Assembly (NCBI GenBank): GCA_011032825.1
Contig: JAADJZ010000008.1
Span: forward strand, 1,178,001-1,242,000
Direction of reading: 5' to 3'
DNA: 64,000 nucleotides
From: Massariosphaeria phaeospora
Lineage: Eukaryota; Ascomycota; Dothideomycetes; Pleosporales
The translations under genes and the position numbers were made by a program. Below the pieces are notes generated by a model. The model did not search any database. It worked only from the letters and a program-made list of their open reading frames with translations, and was not told the DNA's origin. Of this stretch, positions 35,410-45,522 are shown piece by piece; position 1 is the first letter of the stretch, and each line of letters opens with the position of its first letter.

Positions 35410-36794
35410 GGCGTGCACGGCGGGGGTGAGGGTGAAGGAGGGGGGGAGCTGCCCAACCGCATGCTGGCAGCGCGGCCGTGTGTGTTTATACACACGCGTA
35501 GCTGGCGATGCAGAGGGCAAAAGGAGCCGGTCCCGTTCCCGTTCACTCGCAACAAACAGGGCAATGATCCTGGATCGCGCCCGCCAAGTGCGAGGTGTTG
35601 TCGCCCAGTCCTCGCGCTGCCCTATGACGGCCCTCGCCGCTGGTGCGCCACATCGCGCCACACCGCCACGCCACCCACATGTCAGGAATGAATGGCGTCC
35701 ACCCGTGTGCATAAATTCATGCCGATGAAGATGAGTTGTCTCTACGGCACGCCTAAACCTGTCCAACAGTAGCACTACATAGGTAACAGTCAAACCCCCT
35801 CGACAAAACTTATCACATACACCGTACATCTCTTCTCTTCGGGACACTACCTCGATATCAAACACCTCAATCATCAACACAGCCGGTACGTAGAATAGAG
35901 GATGAACTGATAACAGCAACAGCTCCCGAACGTAGCGTCAATGGCCCTCATGTCCACGCATGTCCACGCCCCCGGAGCACGCCGACGGTCGAGATCGAGA
36001 CCCCCACACCAGCAATTCTACGGATGCCAGTTGCACAATAACAGACCCCCGACACCCGTTTGGCCCAGCGATAAACGAGATTGAGCCCCCGGCGCCAGTG
36101 ACGACTAGTCTCCACGTCGGGGGATTCCAGAACACTGACGCCGCAAGCCGCTAATTTCCTGAAACCTGTCAGCCGCCGGCTTTAGTTCCAACGTAGCGGC
36201 GACGTCGACCCTTCTCCAGTCTGTATTGTGCATCACACGCTCTTCGTCGTGGAGGGCATGGGGACTTGTCTGATGATGTGGGTGGGTGGGGCTAGGTGAG
36301 AGAGTGGTCTGGTTTGGTTGGGAAGTATTGCGGTCATGAAAAAGCGCCAAATATACGAGTGTAAAATACAGCGATTGAAAAGTATAGATTTGAGACGGAC
36401 GGGATCATACTGTACCACTTGTGGTTTTCCCAGGTAAATATGGTAAAACTGGCCGAGTTGCTTCCTAGTACGATAAGTTCTTCTTTCCGCGTCCATTTGT
36501 TTGCGCGTTTGTAGTTGTTTGTCCATTATATTCATTGGCTGCAGCACTCCTTGTCTACGTAGCACAGCATGCTGCATCACGTCGAACCCCACTTTCTCAG
36601 CCTCTTTTCAACATCATTTCTTCAGCCTTGTTCGACATTGTATCCAGTTCCAGAAATCATTTTCAACAACGCCTTGAACACCCTCAACCATCTGAGTCAA
36701 GAAGCCAGCAAACACACCCCTCACGCCTCTCCCAACCCGCCAACTCTCGTACTTCGTCGAAAACGCAGCAAAGCACCTTATCACCACCTCCTCC
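35410..36794. other. Divergent intergenic region
   Basis: It separates the divergent 1,017-residue unknown gene and the second ISG12-like gene, so it should hold both promoters. A pyrimidine-rich stretch precedes 36795. No gene is seen. Confidence 0.5.
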
Positions 36795-37442
36795 ATGTGG
36801 AAAACCGTGCTAGGCACCAGCTCCGAGATCAGCAAGCACGCAGCCCAAGATGCATGGAAAGCCGTCGGGAACCTGGGCCAAGAGGCGGGCAAGCGGGCCG
36901 GTCTAGTCGTGCAGGACCTGAAGAACACCGACTGGACGGGTTTACCTGCGGATGCAAAGGGCTGGATAGAGCGGCACCCAGGGCAGACAGCGGGGATCGC
37001 AGCGGGATTTCTGGCGCCGCCGTTGGCCGTCATGGCAGTGCCGGCGGTGCTGGGCGCGGCGGGCTTCACAGCTGGGGGCGTGGCTGCAGGTAAGTCGTTT
37101 TCTTGACACTTCTGCTGGACCGAGTACTGATGATGTGGGCTGCTAGGCTCCGCGGCGGCTGGCATACAAGCAGGCATAGGAAACGTCGTTGCAGGTAGTG
37201 TGTTCGCGACGCTTCAGAGCGCCGCGATGGGCGGGGCGGGGGCTGCTGTTGTGAATGGCGTGGTGGGTGGTTCGGCTGCTGCTATTGCTGTCGCTGCGAA
37301 TGTGCCTGGGCTGGTGCAGGCTGGAGGGGAAGACGCCGGTGACGAAAAGGACGGTGACGGGGAGGACGGGGATGGCGAGGACGGAGGTAGCAAGGATGGC
37401 GATGCGCCGGTAGTGGACAACAGCACGTCCGGCAATGACTAG
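36795..37442 (+). CDS. ISG12/IFI6-16-like protein with acidic tail (copy 2)
   Basis: Protein of about 196 residues; exons 36795-37089 and 37147-37442, 57-base intron. Residues 1-70 are amphipathic and charged (MWKTVLGTSSEISKHAAQDA, then GLPADAKGWIERHPGQ). The core, about residues 72-150, is the family's Gly/Ala-rich hydrophobic block: LAPPLAVMAVPAVLGAAGFT, then across the splice GGVAAGSAAAGIQAGIGNVV and FATLQSAAMGGAGAAVVNG, matching the order seen in animal ISG12/IFI27 proteins. The last ~40 residues are a Gly/Asp/Glu tail (GDGEDGDGEDGG) not usual for the family. The intron splits the core and its removal restores it, so the model is firm. Likely an inner- or ER-membrane protein; animal relatives influence mitochondrial cell death, but the fungal role is unknown. 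Confidence 0.8.
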
Positions 37443-38831
37443 ACGACTCTCCGAATCATAAGGTGTACAGGTAAGAGGTTGTGATTCTCTAGTAATGGAA
37501 TTATGATGCATGCGTTAGGCGACACGCATAGGGGATGTAAACAGAATGGAATCCTAGTATCCTTTACGTTGGTGGCATAAGTACTTTCTACCAAACTTTC
37601 AATCAAACCTCCCAGTCAACTCTCCCATCCCATCTCTCCCCACCTTATCTAATCTTATCTCCCTTCCAATCTCCCTCTCGCTCCCTTCCCCTCCACCCAC
37701 TCACCCACAGCGCCGCGCCCCACGCGCCCCACTTCCCAATCTCCCAACCCACCCCAAAGTTCAAACTCACTCCCCAACTCTTCTATATATATTTTTCCAA
37801 TGGCAAACTCTTCAACTAACAAATGACAGACTAAAAACCACCCGATGCTGCAGTCGCTTATGGGCGGGACGCCTGGCCCAAAGGGCTGTTACTGGTCAGG
37901 CGGGCGGCGTGTGTTCGAATCCCACACACGTCGTTGGAACAGCAGCCGCTGCAGCAGGGACCCGCAACACCAGGTATGTGCTCCAATCCCCCTTGATTTT
38001 TTGGCGTTTTTTTGGGCTGGGGGGGATTTTTTGGGGGGGTAGAGGGCGCGGGGAGGTGGGTGGATAGGTGGATGAGTAGGGAGGTAGAAGGACGGCTTGT
38101 TTGTGTTTTTGGGCTGGTACTTAATGCTTGGGCACCTGCTGCTACGCACTATACTATGCACACGCGTAGCGAGATACATGCCTTAGTTTTCATAGACTTA
38201 ATAACCTACACGTATAGTTCTTTAGCAGACTTACTCACTTATATAGAGCCAAGTTCTACCCTAAACATAGTCAATCTTCTGCATTATCTTCGTCTTTCCT
38301 GTTTCTCAAATCAAATTTCTGTGCATAGCCGCCGTGCTACTAGGACGTCTCCTCTTTCTACCTTATACCTCTGTCCTAATAGCACATCCTACGCCTAGAT
38401 TTCGCTCGCCGCGTGGCTCGGTTCTGCAGTTGGTAAACGCAATAGCAGAGTAGGCAGCTGAGCTGGGCCGAGCCAAAATAAGCTAAGCTGGTTAACGATC
38501 TTATCTGCTAGAGCGAGCGCTGGCGTGTGCTGTAGGGAGCCTTAGAGAATGGGTGTTGATGTTGGGTAGGAAATAGGAGGGAGAGGTACAGATACATTAT
38601 AGAGCTCTAGTCAGATTGGATGTGCGATTAAGATTGTGAATGTTGAAACTAAGTGTGGCATAGATGCACCAAGAATGACACTACTTGGCCGCTCCTTAGC
38701 ATATACCTTTGGGTATGTAAGACAGAAGTAAATAATACAATCCGCTTCCGCCATGAACACCGCAAGATCCACGGACGTCATTGCTTATTTGACAATTCCC
38801 CCGGCTTAGTTTATTCCGTTATTGCGCCCCT
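37443..38831. other. Intergenic with a tRNA-like fragment and a G-run
   Basis: No protein gene is seen. Around 38023-38040 there is a run of G tracts (GGGGGG twice) that could form a quadruplex. The part from 38.1 to 38.65 kb is more AT-rich and may be decayed repeat sequence. Confidence 0.45.
37868..37933 (+). pseudogene. tRNA-like fragment with box A and box B
   Basis: A pol III box A-like TGGCCCAAAGGG (37874-37885) and an exact box B GTTCGAATCC (37913-37922) lie 27 bases apart. The T-arm would pair with one mismatch, but the acceptor stem pairs poorly and the total of about 66 bases is too short for a working tRNA. It is best read as a decayed tRNA or the head of a tRNA-derived SINE. Confidence 0.3.
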
Positions 38832-39441
38832 CTACCGCTTCACAACCTTCTCAGCCTTAATCTCAGTCGTCATCAAGTCGTCCTTCAGGTCTTTGACCTC
38901 GCCCTCGGCTTGCGCCTCCGTGTCCTTGACGCTCCGTCGCCATAGCACGATCCTAGTGCATTGTGCGCTGCCGACGAGGAAGAGGAAGAAGTTGACGGCC
39001 GCAAGGAACATGTTCTTCGGGCGGATGATGAAGCACCAGCGCGTCCAGATGGCGCCCGTGCAGAGCAGCGCCGCGTTCTGCGTGAGCGACAGCTGTTCGG
39101 CGGGGCGCGCGAAGTCGGACACGCCGGTGAGGACCACGCCCCACTTCATTATGGGGGCCCTATGCGAAGCCCAGTCAGCAAACTGAGGCTCAATGGCGTA
39201 TTCGGAGGTCGTCGAGGTGTCGCGTGTGCGGCTGTTTGCGACACCACGGCCAGCGTGATTGAGGGAGGCGAGCCTACCAGAAGTGCACCGTCTTGGGCCC
39301 AACAGGGCTCTGCCAGAACTTGGCAAAGCCGCTCGGCGCTTCGGCCGGGCCTGCAGCGGTTTGTACCCGTCGGCGCAGGAGCGGCTGCCGGAAGAGCGGT
39401 CGGAAGGCGCTGGAGATGCGGGCGCCCGGGCGGAAGGACAT
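38832..39441 (-). CDS. MPC2: Mitochondrial pyruvate carrier subunit, MPC2 type
   Basis: Subunit of the inner-membrane carrier that brings pyruvate into the matrix, normally paired with MPC1. 163 residues; exons 39278-39441 and 38832-39159, intron of 118 bases. Residues 1-30 are a basic presequence (MSFRPGARISSAFRPLFRQP then LLRRRVQ). The family core is complete: the splice rebuilds HFWAPIMKWGVVLTGVSDFA, followed by RPAEQLSLTQNAALLCTGAI, then WTRWCFIIRPKNMFLAAVNF and a last helix ending QCTRIVLW. Three membrane helices are expected. The C-terminus is a charged Lys/Glu tail. MPC2-type rather than MPC1-type because of RPAE.LS and the PKN..L..VNFF motif. It is divergent from NDUFA2, with 266 bases between start codons. 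Confidence 0.93.
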
Positions 39442-39707
39442 GTTGGCGGGCTCGTCGCTGCTGCCTCGCGCAGGGCCGATATAGCGAGTAGGGGAGTGAA
39501 TGGAGATGGGCAGTGGTCGAGGTGGTGGGCGGGGGAGCCGGCGATGACTTGTTTGGTGTTGAAGAAGATTCGGGATTACGTTGGGGTTGCTCCGAAGGCT
39601 AGCCTGCTTGGGGCTTAGCGTGGCAAGTGCCATTGCAACCTGCGAACTGGCGGTTGACGACGACCAGCGACGCAGTGCGGCTCCACACGGCGACAGCGAC
39701 ACTCACC
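39442..39707. promoter_or_regulatory. Shared divergent promoter, MPC2 / NDUFA2
   Basis: 266 bases separate the two start codons, so both core promoters and leaders must fit here. I see no TATA box; fungal genes for mitochondrial proteins often lack one. Confidence 0.6.
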
Positions 39708-40288
39708 ATGGCGACCAAATACGCATTTGCCCAGGGCTTGAAGGAGCTGCGCTTCCTGTTCTGCCAGACGAGCGAGCACAGCGCCGTCACGAGGTATGTG
39801 TGCGACGGCTTCCCCTTCTCCCCGCCGCCATCGATATGGTTGCGAGAGAGCTGTTCCACAATTGATTGTAGCGTATATGCTGACGGCCGTTTCAGGAATT
39901 TCCTCACCAAGAGCTACCCTACGATGAAGAAGCACAACCCATATACTCCAATCATGCTTCGCGAGGCCAGCGGCACCGAACCCAAAGTCTACGCGAGATA
40001 CGGTGCGTTGAAACAATTGCGGCGCCTACAGCTTCAGTGAGGCATTATAGAGTGTAGAAGATATGAAGCGGCGGCGCGACGTGTAGCATACAGCGTGATA
40101 GAATGGCCGAGGCTAACGGACGAGAGACAGAATTCGGCAAAGAGAAGATGCTGCCCCTAAAAGGTATGTATATCTGTCGTTCGCCGCCTTAGGGTGGCTC
40201 AGGGCTCATGTGGACTGACTTTGTAATAGACCTGGACGATAAGGCGATCGAGAAGCAGATTACCGAGTTAGTCAAGTCGACCATATGA
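39708..40288 (+). CDS. NDUFA2: NADH:ubiquinone oxidoreductase B8 subunit (NDUFA2, 10.5 kDa)
   Basis: Accessory subunit of respiratory complex I with a thioredoxin-like fold, matrix side. 94 residues from four small exons: 39708-39793, 39896-40002, 40131-40163 (33 bases) and 40230-40288. It starts MATKYAFAQGLKELRFLFCQ, then TRNFLTKSYPTMKKHNPYTP and IMLREASGTEPKVYARYEFG, all family signatures. The end is DLDDKAIEKQITELVKSTI. The 33-base third exon was placed because it supplies EFGKEKMLPLK in the position where relatives have ELGKEK. Cys19 of FLFC is kept; the second cysteine of animal NDUFA2 is not obvious. No cleavable presequence, as usual for this subunit. Confidence 0.93.
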
Positions 40289-40859
40289 ACCGCCGAGTAT
40301 ATCAAGGACGAATTGAAACGAAAACGGAACTACAAGCGGCATAGACTGGAGAGAACCGCTACCCTCAATGTACATGTGTATCAACAGACAGAAAGTACAA
40401 TCGGATTCGCATTAATTAAAGTACCACTCTCTGCGAATGTCAGACGGCATCTCAGTCCTTTTACTTGCTTCGTGTCCAGTCTGTCTGTGTCATTGTACTT
40501 CCCAGTTCATGCTCGCTCAGGTTTGACTCTTTATGTTTTGTTCATCTTTTCGAGAACTGTCACAATGTTCCACGTCTACGAGACCAAAGGCCAACCATTG
40601 AGAAAAAGTATATCCCCGCCGTGTCTCACATCTCAACATTCATCACGGAGAAAGAACGATACAAGGCACTCCCCGACTCACTCGGTAGACTCGCAAACTC
40701 ACTTGTAGATCCAACGCCATCCCGATCCACTGACGCCCCACTAACGCCCAAACTAAACATGACAGTGAGGTTTGAATTTTTAGATCTTCAAATATGTTCT
40801 CTGTTTCAAAATCCCATCTATTAACGAGAAACTCCTACCAAGACCTCGCGCAAGAAGCA
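40289..40859. other. Intergenic, no gene seen
   Basis: 3' region of NDUFA2. A short frame ending near 40823 reads FEFLDLQICSLFQNP and may be the first piece of the decayed gene that follows. Confidence 0.4.
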
Positions 40860-41480
40860 TAACTCATCAAAAGCGTCATCTACCGTCTACCCACCGTCCT
40901 ACGAAATGATATTTCAGTGCTCAACGCTAAGATCAACAAACACGAAGATACGATCGATCACGCAACGCGCAAAGCCAGCACAGGGATTTGCAAGCTATGA
41001 TAGATGAATTGGACAAGTCGCTTGGAAACTCCAAGGACGCTCTACCGAGTCTTCAGACCGAGTCAAACGAACGCATACCAGCCAAGTCGTCCCGGCTCGA
41101 CTGCTGGAAAACGAATGGGTCAGCGCGGTTCTAGACCAACAAGTCACTACTTTGGCCACCGTTATCGAACGAATGAATGTTGGTGTCTCCCAAATAACGC
41201 GCCACGAAGTCGATATCAAAGTCAAAGAGTTGGGAGGTTTGCCGAAGGTCAAACTGCTTGTTGATATAGGGACGTTGATAGAGTGCGGTAAAGGCGAGCT
41301 TGAGACCAAGGGAGATCAAGACAGTCATCTTAACGTAACAATATTGTTGCAGGTCTTGTCGGGGATGGTTACCATACCACTCACTCTAGAAGAGCTTGAC
41401 TTCATCCACTATAAACGGAGCAGAGGTGCTGTGGAAGAGTATGTGAACGACCTTCAGGCCGGACAAAGTGGACTCCCAGC
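40860..41480 (+). pseudogene. Decayed protein-coding gene of unknown family
   Basis: Protein-like segments follow each other in different frames: SVIYRLPTVLRNDISVLNAK and INKHEDTIDHATRKAS (from about 40874), DELDKSLGNSKDALPSLQTE (from about 41003), and MATVIERMNVGVSQITRHEV with VDIKVKELGGLPKVKLLVD (from about 41152). Stops or frame breaks separate them and I could not join them by plausible introns. The pieces look helical and charged, as in the N-terminal parts of fungal coiled-coil or STAND proteins, but I do not recognise the family. It is either a broken gene or a gene with introns I mis-read. Confidence 0.35.
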
Positions 41481-41698
41481 CACTCAGATCGATGTTTCGC
41501 TACTGCATGGCACGGCCGAAGCCACCCACCACACTCCGCGACCGACTGGCCCCAGCTCAACCATCCATCCAACAGCAACTGACGCGACAAGCAGGTCCGA
41601 ACGTACGTCCCATACATATTACAAACCTCCCCCACAATCCCCACACCCATCCTCACAACAACCCAGCGTCCCCTCACCCAATCCAACCCCCCTCCCTC

Positions 41699-43359
41699 CT
41701 ACCCCATAAACGCATCCAACTCCCTATCCCCCCTCCACCAACACCCCTTCTCCCTCCCCATCCTCCCCACAAACTCCACAATCTCCATTCTTGCCCCCTT
41801 GGACAAAAAACAGCCCCTCGCCGCCCACTCACACACAAACACGCGAAACACATCGTACCCGGGCGGCACCACCGGATTGCCCAGCCGCATCGCCTTGTCC
41901 TGCACCACGACGGGTACAACCGCCTTCTCGCCCACGGCCTGCATGTGCGCAATCAGCTTCGGCGTATTGTACACGTCGCGCGCGCGCGAATCGCCCGCGA
42001 GGCGTCGGATCTCGGCGGCTAGCGCGGCGAGCAGCACGGCGGCTTCGCGCGACGCGGCGGGGTTGTCGAGCGAGAAGCCCCAGGGCAGCAGCTTTGCGAC
42101 GGCGACGGGGACTTGCGCGATGAAGGCGATGGCGTCGGTGGCGTGGAAATGGCGCAGTTTCCACCAGTCGATGTACTTGGCGCTGTCCCGTGTGACTTCG
42201 ACGGCCTCGGGCAGTTCCGGCAGCCAGCCCTCAGCTGCGCTGTTAAACAGGCTCATCGGCCAGTTTTTGACCAACAGCGCGAGTTTCTTGTGCGCCGTGA
42301 CCCAGCGCCAATACGGCAGTTCGTCGGGCGCCGTCATGAGGTCGCGGTCGATGGGCGGCGCGTTTATGGCGCGGCACTCGATGCAGCGCCAAAATTTGCC
42401 GCCTGGGTCCGTCTCGCCGGTGCTGATGGTCTGTTTGGCGTAGTTGTTGTCGATGCGCTGGCAAAGGCATTCGATGCAAGAATGGTGGCCGCAGCGGAGC
42501 GAACATGGCTCGAGGGAGCGCGTGAACCAGGCTTCGTTGCACGTGGGGCACTCCTCGCGTGCAAATTCGCCAAGCGTGGTGGGTGTGGTGTGTACGGTTA
42601 CGAGGCCTTCGAGGTCTTTGCGGGGGAGCCTGGGAGGTGGTTAGTTTGATGGTTTGGGGTTATCTAGGTCTGTGAGTTACGTACCATTTGTACAGAGGTG
42701 GTGGAATGTTGGCCTCTCCCTGACATTCTCTCACACTCCAGAAAGCCCGATCGGATTTCTGCTGGAAGAGGTCCTATACTTCTGCTTCAGCAACAAGGCG
42801 CGTAAGAAAACCACGCAGATGCCCTCACATTCAGCCTCACCCACCAAGAATCATGCTCGAGCCCCTTCTCCATCGGCGGCCTCATACTCCACCACTGCTC
42901 AACAGGAATCGAATACTTATCCTCATCCTTCTTGAACTTGCCCTTATCCGCCCCACCCAACGGCAGCATCGTCGTGCGCTTCACAACATACACAAATTCG
43001 CCCTTTCTCTTCGCAAACTTACCGCACTCCAGCACCGAGTTTCCCTGATACGCCGTGACTCGTCGCATAGCGCGCCCAAGCGGATTCTTCGACTTGTGGT
43101 CGTTCCCCTTCTCGCCGGCGACCCGTTGGCTGATCTGTGTCTCCGTATGCGGATCTCGCCCGGCGCGGGTGATGGTGAGGAAGGTGGTGTCCCAGGAGCC
43201 GGAGCCTTGGGGCCGCGTGCGCTTGGCGCAGTTGACGGGTTCTTGGAGTTTGAGGGCCGCGAGGGGATAACCTAGGAGACAGGGGTATCTGTAGCGAGTT
43301 ATGTGATTTGGCTTTAGAACGTTGCCACTGCCCGTAAAGAAGAACTCTGAGTTAGACAT
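41699..43359 (-). CDS. C3HC4 RING-finger protein, putative E3 ubiquitin ligase
   Basis: About 512 residues; exons 42841-43359, 42685-42773 and 41699-42629, introns of 67 and 55 bases. Exons join as EHDSWW / DLFQQKSDRAFWSVRECQGE / ANIPPPLYKWLPRKDLEGLV. A complete RING follows: Cys230-x2-Cys233, Cys249-x-His251-x2-Cys254-x2-Cys257, Cys285-x2-Cys288, with a longer second loop than usual (27 residues). The C-terminal ~210 residues (APDELPYWRWVTAHKKLAL onward) are helical with no known domain. A RING of this form usually recruits an E2 enzyme, but the substrate is unknown. The start is uncertain: 43359 is the first in-frame ATG giving a sensible N-terminus (MSNSEFFFTGSGNVLK), but the frame is open to 43458 and an upstream exon is possible, since a phrase resembling an acceptor site (ACAGGGGTATCTG on the plus strand) occurs twice there. 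Confidence 0.72.
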
Positions 43360-43710
43360 TCTGTACGCTGTAGAGTTTAGCAAGAATTGTAGCTGTATCA
43401 AGGTACAGGGGTATCTGCAACGGATGTAGACATGCGTTAGCTTGACATGTATTTTCACAGAACTTGAATTTGCAAAATTGAAGAAGAGTGACTTGGGTGT
43501 CTGATGGAATAGATTTGTACGTTCTGTCTAACCATTTTGTATAGATGACTTTTCCAAGATGATGCGCTTGCGTTTGGTGGTGTGAAGATTAGAGAGCCTC
43601 GATTATGGATGTATTAATGCGTACGCTGTACCTGTCAGGGCCTACTCCCAATGACCCGACGTAGTACACGTACCTTGTATTCGCACTCCTCTACTCCCGG
43701 CTGTGTAAAC
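43360..43710. other. Intergenic between RING and CBM18 genes
   Basis: Probably the promoter of the RING gene and the 3' region of the CBM18 gene. No gene is seen. Confidence 0.45.
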
Positions 43711-44503
43711 CTACGTGCACTTTCCCCACTTAGATTGGCACCAGTTGGCAGCTCCGCAGAAGTCAGCCTACATGTACGTTAGCTCACGATTCTCCATCAC
43801 TTGAGTCTTTTCGAGGACGACGTACCCCACTACCACAGAAGTTGCTTCCTGAACAGCAGAGGTTATTTCCACATTTCTTGTTCACGATTGGTCCACAGGT
43901 GTCTCCCATACCAGCTGTACCCGGTGCCGCAGTCGGTACAGCTGGTTTGGCCTGGGTATCACATTTGCCGAAGCCCGCCTGGCATCCGGTACCGCAATAG
44001 ATGCCCTGGTCCTGGATATCATTCTTCGGGCCGCAGTGCCCGGCAGAAGAGCAGCAGCGGTAGAAGTACCCGCCAAGGCCAGCGCCAGGGCAGGTCACAC
44101 CGCCCTTGGCAGAGCCGCATACGTCGATCTCGGGAACGACGGCGGGGAAGGTTGAAGTGGGAGGCTTGGTGGTGGAAGTCTTCAAAGTGGTCGTAGCACC
44201 CCCGCAGCTCGATCCTGCTCCAGAGAATTGCTTAAGACAGTTTGCTGGGTCGCAGTGGGCAGGCGTGTTGTCGCACTATTGTCAAATAAGCATAAGCCGG
44301 CATATGATACGGTTAGGGAGATGCGCCGAACATACCCAGCCATATTGACTACCTGAACATAAGTTAGATAAGTATCAGTATCGCGCGAACGAGCACTTAC
44401 AGCATTTGCCCTGAGCACAAACCGTGTTCTGGAACTTAGGACCACAGTTCTGAGCCACAGCGACAGCAGTCAGCGAGAGGATGGCGACGGCGAAGACACG
44501 CAT
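43711..44503 (-). CDS. Secreted chitin-binding protein with three hevein-like (CBM18) modules
   Basis: 208 residues; exons 44401-44503, 44336-44352 (17 bases), 43826-44275 and 43711-43767. A signal peptide of about 18 residues (MRVFAVAILSLTAVAVAQ) leads straight into module 1, NCGPKFQNTVCAQGKCCSQY, continued GWCDNTPAHCDPANC across the 17-base exon. A Thr/Pro-rich linker (TSTTKPPTSTFPAVVP) follows. Module 2 is more diverged (CPGAGLGGYFYRCCSSAGHC to GCQAGFGKC). Module 3 is complete: CGPIVNKKCGNNLCCSGSNF, CGSGADFCGAANWCQSKWGK, ending CT. The last intron falls inside module 3 and its removal restores the cysteine spacing. Such proteins bind chitin in the extracellular space, in the cell wall or, in plant pathogens, to shield hyphae from plant chitinases. 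No catalytic domain, so it is a lectin-like rather than chitinase protein. It lies about 2.5 kb from the transposon block. Confidence 0.88.
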
Positions 44504-45522
44504 TATGATTAGTTGATTATGCTAAACGTAAGGTAATGATTGGATAACTGTAAAAAGCGAATGAATACTGTCAAAACAAGAGCAGATGAAAAGCGAGAGT
44601 TTGGTAGACAGCTCGTTTTTACGAATCCTAGGGATCTGGCTCTTTATTAATAGATCCAATCCAGCCCAGCCCAGCCCAGCTCAATACGAAACCTCGGCAA
44701 AGCGAGCCAGGATATGGAGACTCGCCGACCCGTCTGATTCGCACACCCGGCACCGAGTTGGATGGTCAGCGCGCTGTTGGTTATTGTCCCGCTGTGGGCA
44801 CAGGAAGATCTCGATGCGGCAAGCTTCATCCGGAGAGCTTACCAAATCCGGCTCCTGAAAGGCGGATATTTCCGCGACCTAGGACTGGCATCGTGGTTGA
44901 AACGCGTCAATACCGAAAGTCCGGCAGGAGCTAGAATGGTCTACAAGCATGAAGGGTGAACGGAAAACTTGTATTTAGGAGCCGGGTCGAGCCGGCCCTA
45001 TGCAATCCCACGGTACGGACTTAGGCCTGGTGGATGGTAGACTGTTATTAAACTTTGGCGTGCTGCAGAGCGACGGATCGCGCTTCGTAGGAACGTTTGG
45101 GGCTCGAATGTGAACTGGAATCGATATATCGGCAAGACTGGCGAAGCGCAGCCACATACGCGAGTGACAAGCTAGGAGTGGTCGGCAGTCGACATGAGAT
45201 GTGATGAAGGGTCTGCTGGCACCTTAGTGACAGCTGTGAGGCTGAGTTAAGCAAGTGCCAAGCGCTGACCCCGGGGCCAATCAGGCTTACCCCTGATCCG
45301 CCCCCCTCAAAGCCCTTGAGGCGTTTGCTCGACACATGGCTTGCTGCATCTGGTTACATGCATGATGCGGCTAGGTTTCGTTAAACTTCCCCATTTTAAA
45401 ATCATGCGTTGATGGCGCTCCTTACACTGCTGGCTACGAGAGCCGAGTATAGGGAATACATTGACATACGAGCCCCGAGTGACGTGGACCGTCTTGTTCT
45501 AATAGTATTGTCATCCGCAGCT
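44504..45522. other. Intergenic, no gene seen
   Basis: Promoter of the CBM18 gene and 3' region of the dehydrogenase gene. A short CAGCCCAGCCCAGCC run occurs near 44662. Confidence 0.5.

Noticed and set aside
35410..35919. N-terminal extension of the 1,017-residue protein
   Set aside because: The frame is open but low in quality and Cys/Arg-rich; the start at 35409 gives a clean basic exon and a good intron.
38653..39186. 177-codon plus-strand frame opposite MPC2
   Set aside because: It is the shadow of the MPC2 coding strand, which has clear family motifs.
41152..41709. 185-codon plus-strand frame as an intact gene
   Set aside because: Its second half is a Pro/Ser/Thr low-complexity shadow that overlaps the RING gene's 3' end; only the first part looks protein-like, and it was placed in the decayed gene.
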